DNA of 64,000 nt from CAHJWO01 sp964245885 (GCA_964245885.1 CAXTOX010000003.1:14372-78371); one strand, 5' to 3'. Positions 34,681 to 45,004 are shown, counted from the stretch's first letter. The notes: generated by a model from the sequence alone, not told the origin. Translations and numbers: made by a program.

Positions 34681-35472
34681 ATGAACGCAAACGCACGCTG
34701 GTCGCTCGCAGGCAAAAACGCGCTCGTGACGGGTGCCACCAAGGGCATCGGACGCGCGGTGGCCGAGGAGTTCATGGAACTGGGGGCACGGGTGTTCGTC
34801 GTCGCGCGGGACGGCGGCGAGGTCGCCGGCCGGGTCGGGGAGTGGGCGGAGCGCGGCTGGACGGCAGCGGGCGCGTCGGCGGACATGTCCACGGCGGACG
34901 GACGGCAAAAGGCGATGGAAGCCGCCACGAAGGCTTTTGGCGGCGAACTGGACATCCTCGTCAACAACGCGGGCGGCAACATCCGCAAGCGCGCGCTCGA
35001 CTATGCCGCCGACGAGTGGCAGATCCTCCTGGACCGCAATCTCACCTCCGCCTGGGAGATGAGCCGGCTGGCGCACCCGTTCCTCAAGGCCCGCGCTGAC
35101 CAGGCGGCGGGCGGCAGCGCGATCATCAACGTCGGCTCGGTGGCGGGGCTGGTGGCGCTGCGCACCGGCGTGCCCTACGGCGCGAGCAAGGCGGCGATGT
35201 CGCAGATGACGCGTGGCCTCGCCGGCGAGTGGGCGGCGGACGGCATCCGCGTCAACTGCGTCGCACCCTGGTACATCCGCACGCCCCTGGCCGAGACGGT
35301 GCTCAAGGACGCGGCGTACCACGCGGAGGTCGTCGCGCGTACGCCGCTGGGCCGGGTGGGGGAACCGCGCGAGGTGGCGGCGGTGGCGGCGTTTTTGGCG
35401 ATGGGGGCGGCGAGCTTCGTCACCGGCCAGACGGTAGCGGCCGACGGCGGGTTCATGGCATGGAGTTTCTGA
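34681..35472 (+). CDS. SDR family oxidoreductase, tropinone-reductase-like
   Basis: 263 aa. TGATKGIGRA (cofactor), NNAGGN, the catalytic YGASK and PWYIRTPLAE, and the C-terminal FVTGQTVAADGGFMAWSF are classical SDR motifs. FabG-like but closest to plant and bacterial tropinone reductase-like proteins. TATAAA at 34667-34672 lies only 9 bp before the ATG, compatible with a leaderless transcript. Substrate unknown. Divergent from ABC-F, convergent with FUSC. Confidence 0.9.
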   Translation: MNANARWSLAGKNALVTGATKGIGRAVAEEFMELGARVFVVARDGGEVAGRVGEWAERGWTAAGASADMSTADGRQKAMEAATKAFGGELDILVNNAGGNIRKRALDYAADEWQILLDRNLTSAWEMSRLAHPFLKARADQAAGGSAIINVGSVAGLVALRTGVPYGASKAAMSQMTRGLAGEWAADGIRVNCVAPWYIRTPLAETVLKDAAYHAEVVARTPLGRVGEPREVAAVAAFLAMGAASFVTGQTVAADGGFMAWSF

Positions 35473-35487
35473 CTGGGTCCGCCCGCG

Positions 35488-36588
35488 TCAGGCTTCCGTG
35501 TCCGGCGCGGCGAGCCGTGCCGCCATCCCCTCGGGCAGCGAGCGCGGGGCGAACCACAGGCGCAGCAGCACCGTGACGTAGGACAACAGCGCGAGGCCGC
35601 CGCCGAGCGCGGTGTTGACCGCCCGGCGGGCCGCCACGACCTGCGTGCTCAGTCCCCCGAAGTCCAGCAGGAACACGATGTAGCCGGTCAGGAAGACGGC
35701 GAACACTCCGTAGTTCACGTTGATCAGCGTGTAGGCCAGCCAAGCGAACAACACGGTCAGCCCGGCGACGGTGACCGGGTCCAGCCTCAGGGCATGAACC
35801 AGCAGCGTCGCCAGCGCCGCGCCGAGCAAGGTGCCGGCGACGCGTTCCAGGCCGCGCTGGAACGTTTCCCGCAAGCCGGGTTTGAGCACGATGAGTGCGG
35901 TCATGGGCACCCAGTAGCCGCTGGCGAGTTCCAGGTAGCGGGCCAGTTCCGCCGCCGTGGCCACGGTGAGCCCCTGCCGAACGGCGTATTGGAACGTCTC
36001 GCCGCGTTCCCGCAGCGCCCGCCGGAGGATCGGCACGGCCGACAGGAACCCTGGAAAGGGGTCGTTCTCCTGCGACGCGGCGTAGGGCGAACGCACTTTC
36101 CACACTCCCACCATGAAGAGGGTTTGCAGCGTTCCGCCCGCCAGGATGAGGAGCGCGCGGGTGCCGGCCAGTGCCAGCCCGACCGGATAGCCGCTGGCCA
36201 CGATGGCGAAAACCCCGCATTGCAGCCCGACCCAGGAGGAACCCGGCCCCAGCGCGAGCAGCATCCCGCCGCCGAAGCCCGCCCAGGCGGCGTTGAACAA
36301 GGTCCCGGCGATCCCGGCGTGTCCGACCAGCGATCCGCCCAGCGTGGAAGCCGCCATGCCGAGCGTGGCCCACCACATCGGCGCGACCCGCGATTGTCCC
36401 AGCAGTTGGAACGACCCGAACCCGACCGAGAACGCGCCCCCGGCGGCCACCATCCCGGCCAGGGGATTGTTGCAAAGCAGGCCCGCCGCCAGGCAGGCCG
36501 CGATGGGAACCATGCACGGCAAGGCGCGCCGCGCGCGGGTCTTTTGCCAATCAAGGCGGAGATAATCGCGGTTGAGGAAGGGAGGCAT
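35488..36588 (-). CDS. FUSC family membrane protein
   Basis: 366 aa from ATG 36588. Two blocks of membrane helices separated by a hydrophilic segment, with the FUSC signature YWVPMTALIVLKPGLRETFQRGLERVAGTLLGAALATLL in the second block. Related to fusaric acid resistance and aromatic acid efflux pumps (AaeB). No cognate membrane-fusion protein is adjacent. 36589-36784 holds nothing recognisable. Confidence 0.87.
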   Translation of the reverse strand: MPPFLNRDYLRLDWQKTRARRALPCMVPIAACLAAGLLCNNPLAGMVAAGGAFSVGFGSFQLLGQSRVAPMWWATLGMAASTLGGSLVGHAGIAGTLFNAAWAGFGGGMLLALGPGSSWVGLQCGVFAIVASGYPVGLALAGTRALLILAGGTLQTLFMVGVWKVRSPYAASQENDPFPGFLSAVPILRRALRERGETFQYAVRQGLTVATAAELARYLELASGYWVPMTALIVLKPGLRETFQRGLERVAGTLLGAALATLLVHALRLDPVTVAGLTVLFAWLAYTLINVNYGVFAVFLTGYIVFLLDFGGLSTQVVAARRAVNTALGGGLALLSYVTVLLRLWFAPRSLPEGMAARLAAPDTEA

Positions 36589-36784
36589 GGAAAGCACGCG
36601 CCACGGAAAACCCACTCATAACCCAGTTGACGCGGGCGAACCACCGGCTCTAGCTGACCGCGGCCGTCAGCGGAACGAACCGCCGCGCACTGTAGCAGGC
36701 CACGCCCTTCCGGCGGAGCCACGGCTTGGAATACCGGCTGCCGGCGGCATGTGCAACGGCTCCCTGGGTGCGGCTGAACGTGGC

Positions 36785-37960
<1,176 letters not shown>

Positions 37961-38019
37961 GCGGGATTGCGCTTGGCCGGTCGGACGAAAAGCGGTAAGC
38001 TTGCCGCCTAGGGGCCATT

Positions 38020-38508
38020 ATGCAAACCATCGAACAAAGCGAGGCAGAAACCAGCGCCTACGAGAAGGAGAGGGGAAAGCCGATGCCGAATTACAGTCAT
38101 GGGATCGTACAGGCAAACCTCATCATCAGCCTTCATACTCAGGCGAAAGGCGAATACCGGATCATCAGCGAACTGGCTTTGGAGTTCAGCGATGGCACGA
38201 CGTTGACGCCAGACGTGGTGGCGCTGCCTAAGCGACCAGTAAATTGGGGGGGTGAACCGGTACGGTGCAAGGAAATTCCCCAGTTGGTGGTCGAGATCGT
38301 TTCACCTACGCAGGGATACTTGGAGATGAACCGGAAACGCCTTTTATATTTCCGTCATGGTGTGAGAAGCGTCTGGATCGTGGAGCCGGACTTGCAAGCG
38401 GTTGCAATTTACCATCCCGGCGCAGGGCGTCCTCAAATCATCCAGCAGGGAGAAATCACAGACCCAATCACTGGGTTGACTGCGCGTCTGGAAGACATTT
38501 TCTCCTGA
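38020..38508 (+). CDS. Uma2 family protein (DUF820, PD-(D/E)xK nuclease fold)
   Basis: 162 aa. The restriction-endonuclease-like core is visible: PNYSHGIVQANLIISLH, LTPDVVALPK (catalytic Asp), LVVEIVSPTQGYLEMNRKRLLYFRHGVRSVWIVEPD (E-x-S, K). Uma2 genes are abundant in cyanobacteria and Planctomycetes/Verrucomicrobia; cellular role unclear. It reads toward the ribosomal cluster, whose promoter lies 36 bp past its stop. Confidence 0.85.
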   Translation: MQTIEQSEAETSAYEKERGKPMPNYSHGIVQANLIISLHTQAKGEYRIISELALEFSDGTTLTPDVVALPKRPVNWGGEPVRCKEIPQLVVEIVSPTQGYLEMNRKRLLYFRHGVRSVWIVEPDLQAVAIYHPGAGRPQIIQQGEITDPITGLTARLEDIFS

Positions 38509-38544
38509 GACCGCATCTTTTTCCAAAAAAGGCGCAATTTCCTC

Positions 38545-38572
38545 TTGCCGCCGGCAAAAAGCCCCCTAGATT
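38545..38572 (+). promoter_or_regulatory. promoter of the rpsL-rpsG operon
   Basis: TTGCCG (38545-38550), 16-bp spacer, TAGATT (38567-38572). The -10 and following bases TAGATTGCTCGC closely match those of the promoter at 49608-49635. Predicted transcript start near 38579, before the leader hairpin. Confidence 0.55.
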
Positions 38573-38604
38573 GCTCGCTCCCTGAGTGGTGTAGTCCACG
38601 AGTT

Positions 38605-38631
38605 CCCGCCGGCTGTCCGGCGGGTCTTTTT
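38605..38631 (+). terminator. Rho-independent terminator/attenuator in the rpsL leader
   Basis: Stem CCCGCCGG-CTGT-CCGGCGGG followed by TCTTTTT. It lies after the Uma2 stop and after the predicted rpsL promoter, about 95 bp before rpsL, so it may end Uma2 transcription, attenuate the ribosomal operon, or both. A smaller hairpin GTGG-TGTAGT-CCAC precedes it. Confidence 0.7.
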
Positions 38632-38725
38632 ATCGGTGCCGTCCGGCTGCCCCGTGCCCCCGGACCGTTACGACGGATTTCCCTCGGAAGACGATCCAAC
38701 GCGACCTTTTCCATCGTTCAAGACC

Positions 38726-39154
38726 ATGCCCACGATCAACCAGCTCGTCCGTTTCGGACGCAAGAAGGTGAAGGTGAAATCCAAGTCACCTGCGCTCGCC
38801 AACTGTCCCCAGCGCCGCGGCGTTTGTGTGCAGGTCATGACCCGCACGCCCAAGAAGCCCAATTCGGCGTTACGCAAGGTTGCCAAGGTTCGTCTGACCA
38901 ACGGCCAGGAAGTCATCGCCTACATCCCGGGCGAGGGACACAATTTGCAGGAACACTCCATCGTGCTGGTGCGCGGCGGCAAGGTCAAGGACCTGCCGGG
39001 TGTGCGTTACCACATCGTCCGCGGCACCCTCGATAGTCAGGGCGTGGACAAACGCCGTCGCGGCCGTTCCAAGTACGGTGCCAAGCGTCCGAAGCCGGGT
39101 GCGGCCACCGACGCCAAGGGCGGTAAGGGCGCGCCGGCCAAAGGCAAGAAATAA
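38726..39154 (+). CDS. rpsL: 30S ribosomal protein S12
   Basis: 142 aa. PTINQLVRFGRKK start, RTPKKPNSALRKVAKVRLTNG and GEGHNLQEHSIVLVRGGKVKDLPGVRYH are canonical S12. Lysines at the two positions where streptomycin-resistance mutations occur are the sensitive form. The tail GAATDAKGGKGAPAKGKK extends about 15 residues beyond the E. coli protein. ATG 38726 chosen by alignment; the upstream reading is leader sequence. First gene of the ribosomal cluster. Confidence 0.98.
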   Translation: MPTINQLVRFGRKKVKVKSKSPALANCPQRRGVCVQVMTRTPKKPNSALRKVAKVRLTNGQEVIAYIPGEGHNLQEHSIVLVRGGKVKDLPGVRYHIVRGTLDSQGVDKRRRGRSKYGAKRPKPGAATDAKGGKGAPAKGKK

Positions 39155-39207
39155 CCGGTGTTTCCTGTCTAGTTCCTTTTCATCCTAGCCTTTAGATTTT
39201 TCACGCC

Positions 39208-39681
39208 ATGTCCCGCCGCCGCCGCGTCCACAAGAAGGAAGAACGCCTCGACTCGCACTACGCCAGCCCCGTGGTGGCGCAGTTGATCAGCACCGTCATG
39301 ATCTCGGGCAAGAAGTCGCTCGCCGAACGCATCGTGTACGGTGCGATTGAGAAAAGCCGCGAGAACTCGGACACCGTCGATCCGCTCGAAGTGCTCCACA
39401 AGGCGCTCGACAACGTGAAGCCCCGTCTCGAAGTCAAGAGCCGCCGCGTCGGTGGCGCGACCTACCAGGTGCCCATCGAAGTCTCGCCCGAGCGGCAGGT
39501 CAGCCTCGCCATGCGCTGGCTGGTCGGCTACGCCAGTGCCCGCCGTGGCGTCGGCTTGACGGACGCGCTCGCCAACGAGATCCGCGACGCCGCCAACGGC
39601 CAGGGCAACGCGATCAAGAAGCGCGACGACACCCACCGCATGGCTCAGGCCAACCGTGCGTTCGCCCATTTCCGCTACTAG
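39208..39681 (+). CDS. rpsG: 30S ribosomal protein S7
   Basis: 157 aa. SRRRRVHKKEERLDSHYASPVVAQLISTVMISGKKSLAERIVYGA and the C-terminal THRMAQANRAFAHFRY are S7 motifs. Primary 16S-binding protein that nucleates the 30S head. Followed within 20 bp by a terminator hairpin, so rpsL-rpsG may be largely a separate transcript from fusA onward. Confidence 0.98.
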   Translation: MSRRRRVHKKEERLDSHYASPVVAQLISTVMISGKKSLAERIVYGAIEKSRENSDTVDPLEVLHKALDNVKPRLEVKSRRVGGATYQVPIEVSPERQVSLAMRWLVGYASARRGVGLTDALANEIRDAANGQGNAIKKRDDTHRMAQANRAFAHFRY

Positions 39682-39700
39682 GCCACTTTTCCAACGAGCA

Positions 39701-39728
39701 ACCCGGAGACTTTGCGCTCCGGGTTTTT
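39701..39728 (+). terminator. Rho-independent terminator between rpsG and fusA
   Basis: ACCCGGAG (39701-39708), 8-base loop, CTCCGGGT (39717-39724) running into TTTTT. Located 19 bp after the rpsG stop and 27 bp before the fusA start. Confidence 0.75.
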
Positions 39729-39755
39729 AGTCCCCAAACCACTTTCCTGATTTTT

Positions 39756-41927
39756 ATGGCTGCTACTCTCGAAGCGACCAAGACCGCGAACCCTAATTCT
39801 CCGAACCGTGCGTTCCCCATGGAGCGTACACGGAACATCGGCATCGCCGCGCACATCGACGCGGGCAAGACGACTCTGACCGAGCGCATCCTTTTCTACA
39901 CGGGTGCCATTCACCGCATCGGCGAGGTGCACGAAGGCACCACCGTCACCGATTGGATGGAGCAGGAGCGCGAGCGCGGCATCACGATCACCTCCGCCGC
40001 CACGACCTGCGCGTGGAAGCAGCTCCAGCAGGAAGGCGTGTTCAAGCTCTACGAGGGCCAGAACATGCGGGTGAACATCATCGACACCCCCGGCCACGTG
40101 GACTTCACGGCCGAGGTGGAGCGTTCGTTGCGTGTGCTCGACGGTGCCATCGCCGTGTTCGACGCGGTGGCCGCCGTGCAGCCGCAGTCCGAAACCGTCT
40201 GGCGCCAGGCCAACAAGTACAAGGTGCCCCGCATCGGGTTCGTCAACAAGATGGACCGCGTCGGCTCGAACTTCGAGAACTGCATCGAGGAAATGCGCAA
40301 GAAGCTCGGCGCGAATGCTTGGCCGATCCTCATTCCCATCGGGAAGGAAGATTATCTCAAGGGCCAGATCGACGTGGTCAATCAGAAGGCGATCATCTAC
40401 GTCGACGACAACACGATGGGTTCGACCTACAACATCGAGGAGATTCCCGCCGAGTTGAAGGACGCTGCCCAGGAGGCCTATGACAATCTCGTCACGGCCA
40501 TCTCTGATCTCGACGAGGAAATCGGCATGATGTTCCTGGAGGAAAAACCGATCACCAAGGAAGACCTCAAGGCCGGCATCCGCCGTCAGACCATCGCCAA
40601 CAAGTTCGTTCCCGTCGCCGGTGGCTCCGCCTTCAAGAACAAAGGCGTGCAATACCTCCTAGACGCCGTCGTCGATTATCTGCCCGGCCCGCTCGACATT
40701 CCCCCGGCGGAGGGTCTCGACCCGGACAACTTGGAGAACCACATCCAGGCCAAGTCGGACGACAACGGCAACTTTTGCTCGCTCGCGTTCAAGCTCTGGA
40801 GCGACCCGTTCGTCGGCAAGCTCGTGTTCTTCCGCGTCTACGGCGGCAAGCTGACCAAGGGCGACACCGTCTACAACCCGCGCACCAACAAGCGCGAGCG
40901 CATCAGCCGGATCATCCAGATCCAGGCCGACAAGCGCGAGGACGTTGATACCTGCTACTCAGGCGACATCGCGGCCATCGTCGGCATCAAGAACATCACC
41001 ACGGGTGATACTCTCTGCGACGAAGACCACGGCATCCTGTTGGAGCCGCCGTCCTTCCCCGACCCGGTCATCAGCATGGCCATCGAACCGAAGACGAAGG
41101 TCGACCAGGAAAAGATGGGCAACGCGCTCCAGCGTCTTTCCGAAGAAGACCCGACCTTCCGCGTGTTCACGAACGTGGACACGGGCCAGACGATCATCGC
41201 CGGCATGGGCGAGCTTCACCTGGAAATCATCCGTGACCGGATGCTGCGCGAGTTCAAGGTGGACGCGAACTCGGGCAAGCCGCAGATCGCCTACCGTGAG
41301 ACCATCACCGCCACCGCCACGGGCGAGGGCAAGCTGGTCAAGCAGTCCGGTGGCCGCGGCCAGTACGGACACGTCATCGTCAACGTCCAGCCCAACGAAC
41401 GCGGCAAGGGTCTGACCATCGAGAACAAGGTGGTCGGCGGTACGATCCCGAAGGAATACATCCCCGCCTGCCGCAAGGGTATCGAAGAAGCCGTGCTCAA
41501 CGGCATCGTCGGCGGTTACCCGGTGGTGGACGTGAACGTCGACATCATCGACGGCTCCTACCACGACGTGGACTCCAACGAAATGGCGTTCAAGATGGCT
41601 GCCATCTTCGCGGTGAAGGATGGTTTCAAGAAAGCCAAGTCCATCCTGATGGAACCCATCATGAAGGTCGAGGTGGAAACGCCGGAAGACTACCAGGGCG
41701 ACATCATGGGCGACCTGAGCCGCCGCCGCGCCGCGCTCAACGGCACCGAGATGAAGGCCGTCAACGTGTCGGTGCAAGCCGACGTGCCGCTGGCCGAGAT
41801 GTTCGGCTACGCGACGGCGATCCGCTCGCTGTCCAAGGGCCGTGCCTCGTACACGATGGAGCCGAGCCACTTCGCGCAGGTGCCCGCCAACGTGTTGGCC
41901 ACCGTGCTCGATCAGAAAGAAAAGTAA
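39756..41927 (+). CDS. fusA: elongation factor G
   Basis: 723 aa. Translocase GTPase. G1 AHIDAGKTT, G2 RGITITSAATT, G3 DTPGHVDFT, G4 NKMD, then domain II, III (GMGELHLEII), IV (with the extended HVIVNVQPNERGKGL) and V (RGRASYTMEPSHFAQVP). Residues 1-22 are a short extra N-terminus. No tufA follows; rpsJ does, after repeat D that starts right at the stop codon. Confidence 0.98.
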   Translation: MAATLEATKTANPNSPNRAFPMERTRNIGIAAHIDAGKTTLTERILFYTGAIHRIGEVHEGTTVTDWMEQERERGITITSAATTCAWKQLQQEGVFKLYEGQNMRVNIIDTPGHVDFTAEVERSLRVLDGAIAVFDAVAAVQPQSETVWRQANKYKVPRIGFVNKMDRVGSNFENCIEEMRKKLGANAWPILIPIGKEDYLKGQIDVVNQKAIIYVDDNTMGSTYNIEEIPAELKDAAQEAYDNLVTAISDLDEEIGMMFLEEKPITKEDLKAGIRRQTIANKFVPVAGGSAFKNKGVQYLLDAVVDYLPGPLDIPPAEGLDPDNLENHIQAKSDDNGNFCSLAFKLWSDPFVGKLVFFRVYGGKLTKGDTVYNPRTNKRERISRIIQIQADKREDVDTCYSGDIAAIVGIKNITTGDTLCDEDHGILLEPPSFPDPVISMAIEPKTKVDQEKMGNALQRLSEEDPTFRVFTNVDTGQTIIAGMGELHLEIIRDRMLREFKVDANSGKPQIAYRETITATATGEGKLVKQSGGRGQYGHVIVNVQPNERGKGLTIENKVVGGTIPKEYIPACRKGIEEAVLNGIVGGYPVVDVNVDIIDGSYHDVDSNEMAFKMAAIFAVKDGFKKAKSILMEPIMKVEVETPEDYQGDIMGDLSRRRAALNGTEMKAVNVSVQADVPLAEMFGYATAIRSLSKGRASYTMEPSHFAQVPANVLATVLDQKEK

Positions 41928-42043
41928 GAAGTCAGAAGGCAGAAGGCAGAAGTTTTCAGAACCAAACCCAACAACTCCTGCGCCTGCCTCATCGCTTCTC
42001 CACCCTTCGTACTTCTGCCTTCTAACTTCTAACTTCTGACTTC
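41928..42043. repeat. family D palindromic repeat between fusA and rpsJ
   Basis: Left arm GAAGTCAGAAGGCAGAAGGC begins on the base after the fusA TAA; the right arm is CTTCTAACTTCTGACTTC, ending at 42043, 6 bp before rpsJ. Units of CAGAAGG are iterated in each arm. Non-coding, within an essential operon. Confidence 0.75.
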
Positions 42044-42049
42044 CTAATT

Positions 42050-42361
42050 ATGGCAAACGGCCAACGCATTCGCATCCGCCTGAAAGGTTTCGACCACCGG
42101 ATGCTCGACCAGTCCTCCGTGGAGATCGTGGAAACGGCCAAGCGCACCGGCGCGAAGGTTGCCGGCCCGATCCCGCTGCCGACCCAGATCGAGAAATTCA
42201 CGGTCAACCGCTCCCCGCACGTGGACAAGAAGTCCATGGAGCAGTTCGAGATCCGCACCCACAAGCGTTTGCTCGATATCATTGAGCCGACCGCCAAGAC
42301 GGTGGACGAATTAAAAAAATTAAATCTCCCTGCGGGGGTGGACATCACCATCAAAATCTGA
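42050..42361 (+). CDS. rpsJ: 30S ribosomal protein S10
   Basis: 103 aa, standard length. RIRIRLKGFDHRMLDQSSVEIVETAKRTGAKVAGPIPLPTQIEKFTV and HVDKKSMEQFEIRTHKRLLDI are the S10 signature. First gene of the S10 part. S10 also works in transcription antitermination as NusE. Confidence 0.98.
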   Translation: MANGQRIRIRLKGFDHRMLDQSSVEIVETAKRTGAKVAGPIPLPTQIEKFTVNRSPHVDKKSMEQFEIRTHKRLLDIIEPTAKTVDELKKLNLPAGVDITIKI

Positions 42362-42397
42362 TAGGGGTTCCGCCCCTCACAAACACCTTCCTCTATC

Positions 42398-43117
42398 ATG
42401 AGCATCGGAATCATCGGTAAGAAGGTCGGCATGACCCGGGTCTATGACTCGGCTGGCAGGCTGACCCCGGTCACCGTCATCCTCGCGGGTGGCAACACTC
42501 TCCTGCAACGCAAGACCGTCGAAACAGACGGCTACGAGGCGGTGCAGGTCGGTTTCGACACGCAGTTGAAGCAGCGTCTTTCCAAGGCCGAACTCGGCCA
42601 CTCGGCAAAGGCGGGTTCGGAGCCCAAGAAGCGTCTGGGCGAGTTTCTTCTCGTCAATGGTGCCACGGACGGCGCGGACGTGAACCTGAGCGTGACCCAG
42701 TTCGAGGTCGGCCAGTACGTCGACGTGAGCGGACGTTCCAAGGGCAAGGGCTTCATGGGCGTCATGCGCAAGCACAATTTCGACGGCCAGGGCGCGGCGC
42801 ACGGCTCCAAGACCCATCGTCGGAACGGCTCCATCGGCTGCCGTTCGACCCCGGGCCGCATCTGGAAAAATCAGGGCATGCCCGGCCACATGGGCGACGA
42901 GAACTGCACCTCGCAGAACCTGTACGTCATGGGTGTGCGCGAGGCGGAAGGCGTCCTGCTCGTCAGCGGCGCGGTCCCCGGTGCGAACGGCACCTACGTC
43001 GAGGTTCGTCCTGCTATCAAGAAGAAGCAGGAAGACCGCTACAAGTTTGACCGCAACGCCGCCAAGGCGGACGACGGCAAGAAGCCCGTGAACCCGGCCA
43101 AGAAGAACAAGAAGTAG
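42398..43117 (+). CDS. rplC: 50S ribosomal protein L3
   Basis: 239 aa. GIIGKKVGMTRVYDSAG and RSKGKGFMGVMRKHNFDGQGAAHGSKTHRRNGSIG are L3 motifs, the latter the loop reaching the peptidyl transferase centre. A Lys-rich tail (KKKQEDRYKFDRNAAKADDGKKP…) adds about 25 residues to the usual length. 36 bp after rpsJ. Confidence 0.98.
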   Translation: MSIGIIGKKVGMTRVYDSAGRLTPVTVILAGGNTLLQRKTVETDGYEAVQVGFDTQLKQRLSKAELGHSAKAGSEPKKRLGEFLLVNGATDGADVNLSVTQFEVGQYVDVSGRSKGKGFMGVMRKHNFDGQGAAHGSKTHRRNGSIGCRSTPGRIWKNQGMPGHMGDENCTSQNLYVMGVREAEGVLLVSGAVPGANGTYVEVRPAIKKKQEDRYKFDRNAAKADDGKKPVNPAKKNKK

Positions 43118-43152
43118 TTGGGTTCACCCGGATCGTCACTATTTCTCCTCTT

Positions 43153-43803
43153 ATGAGCGCGACAGTTTTAACAGCCGAGGCGGCCAAGGACGCCAAAATC
43201 GACATCATCGCCAACGGCAAAGGCACGCAGGCGGTTCACGACGCCGTCGTAGCCATGCGCGCTGCCCGCCGCAGCGGCACGGCGAGCACCAAGACCAAGG
43301 CAACCGTCAGCGGTTCGGGCAAAAAGCCCTACCGTCAGAAGGGCACCGGCCGTGCCCGTGCCGGCTATTTGAGCAGCCCGGTTCGCGTCGGCGGCGGCGT
43401 GGTTTTCGGCCCGCACCCGCGCTCGTATGCGAAGAAGGTCTCCAAGACGGTCCGCCGTCTGGCGTTCCGCAAGGCGCTCAGCTCCCGCATTCTCGCCGGC
43501 GACGTGTCGGTGATCGACGCATTTGCCGTGACCGAGTTGAAGACCAAGGCGTTTTTGAAGCTCGTGACCGACAACGTGCAAGACGCCAAGAAAATCCTCG
43601 TGGTCGGCGACCAGTTCGACGAAACGACCTACAAGGCTGGCCGCAACGTGCAGCACGTCCAGATGACAACCGCCGACGGCGTGAACACCGAGGACCTGCT
43701 GCGCTACAACAAGATCCTCGTCACCAGAGGAGCGTTGAACCTCCTCGGCGAGCGCACCGCCGCTCCCGACCGCTCGCCTGCCAAGGCCACGTCCGCCCTG
43801 TAA
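43153..43803 (+). CDS. rplD: 50S ribosomal protein L4
   Basis: 216 aa. The exit-tunnel loop GSGKKPYRQKGTGRARAG and the FGPHPRSYAKKVSKTVRRLAFRKALSSR segment identify L4. Starts 35 bp after rplC. In some bacteria L4 represses the S10 operon by binding its leader; no such leader was recognised here. Confidence 0.97.
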   Translation: MSATVLTAEAAKDAKIDIIANGKGTQAVHDAVVAMRAARRSGTASTKTKATVSGSGKKPYRQKGTGRARAGYLSSPVRVGGGVVFGPHPRSYAKKVSKTVRRLAFRKALSSRILAGDVSVIDAFAVTELKTKAFLKLVTDNVQDAKKILVVGDQFDETTYKAGRNVQHVQMTTADGVNTEDLLRYNKILVTRGALNLLGERTAAPDRSPAKATSAL

Positions 43804-43818
43804 CCAGGACCTCGCGCC

Positions 43819-44103
43819 ATGAACGAACCCTTTGACATTATCCACACCGTTCGCCTGACGGAGAAAGCCACGCTGTTGAGCGAGAAGGAGAACAAGTACG
43901 TTTTCCAGGTCAGCCCGCGCGCGAACAAAATCCAGATCAAGGCTGCCATCGAGGCGTTGATCAAGAAGAAGATCGTCGCCGTCAACACCGCCAACTACGC
44001 CGGCAAGAACAAGCGCGCCAAACGGGCTGACGCCGGCCGTAAGGCGCACTGGAAAAAGGCCATCGTCACCCTGGCCGAAGGCGAGAAGCTCGACTTCGCA
44101 TAA
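43819..44103 (+). CDS. rplW: 50S ribosomal protein L23
   Basis: 94 aa. RLTEKATLLSEKENKYVFQVSPRANKIQIKAAIEALIKKKIVAVNT is L23, the docking site for SRP and trigger factor at the tunnel exit. 15 bp after rplD. Confidence 0.96.
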   Translation: MNEPFDIIHTVRLTEKATLLSEKENKYVFQVSPRANKIQIKAAIEALIKKKIVAVNTANYAGKNKRAKRADAGRKAHWKKAIVTLAEGEKLDFA

Positions 44104-44131
44104 GCTGCCACCACCCTAACCGTTTCCCGAT

Positions 44132-44983
44132 ATGGCACTCAAGTTCCATCGCCCGTTGACCCCGGCCAGCCGTTACAAGCAGTTGCCGAAGTTTGACGAG
44201 ATCACCAAGAAGACGCCCGAGAAGTCGCTGCTGGAAGTCCGCAAGAAGACCGGCGGGCGCAACAACAACGGTCGTATCACTTCGCGCCACCTCGGCGGCG
44301 GTCACAAGCAAAAGTACCGCGTCATTGACTTCAAGCGCAAGAAGCACGGCGTCGCGGCGGAAGTCGTCGGCGTCGAGTACGACCCGATCCGGACCGCGCG
44401 CATCGCGTTGCTCCAGTACAAGGACGGCGTGAAGGCCTACATCCTTGCGCCAGACGGCTTGAAGGTCGGAGCCAGCCTGATCTCGGGGCCGGACGTGGCA
44501 CCGGAAATCGGCAACGCGCTCCCGCTGAAAGCCATTCCGCTCGGCACCAGCATTCACAACGTCGAACTGACCCCCGGCCGCGGCGGGCAGATCGCGCGCT
44601 CGGCTGGCCAGCAGGTCATCCTCAACAACCGCGAGGGAGACTATGCGCTCGTGAAGATGCCGTCCGGTGAAATCCGCCGCATCCACGTCGAGGCGTACGC
44701 GACCATCGGCCAGGTCGGCAACATCGACCACATGAACGTGAGCAGCGGCAAGGCCGGGCGCACGCGTCACCAGGGCCGGCGCCCGCACGTCCGCGGCATG
44801 GTGATGAACCCGGTCGATCACCCGATGGGTGGAGGCCAGGGCAAGAGCAAGGGCGGTGGCGGACGCCATCATCCGATGAGCCCGTGGGGCCAATTGGCGA
44901 AGGGCTTCAAGACCCGCCAGAAGCACAAGCCGACCGACCGCTGGATCGTCGCCCGCCGCAACGCCGCGAAGAAGAACTCCTAA
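44132..44983 (+). CDS. rplB: 50S ribosomal protein L2
   Basis: 283 aa. RNNNGRITSRHLGGGHKQKYRVIDF, SAGQQVILNNREGDYALVKMPSGEIR and the catalytic-centre-proximal RGMVMNPVDHPMGGGQGKSKGG are L2 signatures, including the key His. 28 bp after rplW. Confidence 0.98.
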   Translation: MALKFHRPLTPASRYKQLPKFDEITKKTPEKSLLEVRKKTGGRNNNGRITSRHLGGGHKQKYRVIDFKRKKHGVAAEVVGVEYDPIRTARIALLQYKDGVKAYILAPDGLKVGASLISGPDVAPEIGNALPLKAIPLGTSIHNVELTPGRGGQIARSAGQQVILNNREGDYALVKMPSGEIRRIHVEAYATIGQVGNIDHMNVSSGKAGRTRHQGRRPHVRGMVMNPVDHPMGGGQGKSKGGGGRHHPMSPWGQLAKGFKTRQKHKPTDRWIVARRNAAKKNS

Positions 44984-45004
44984 CCTCTTAACCGTTTAAC
45001 CTCT

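Noticed and set aside
38575..38640. tRNA or structured RNA gene before rpsL
   Set aside because: Only two simple hairpins and a T-run; no cloverleaf, no conserved T-loop. Better explained as a terminator or attenuator.
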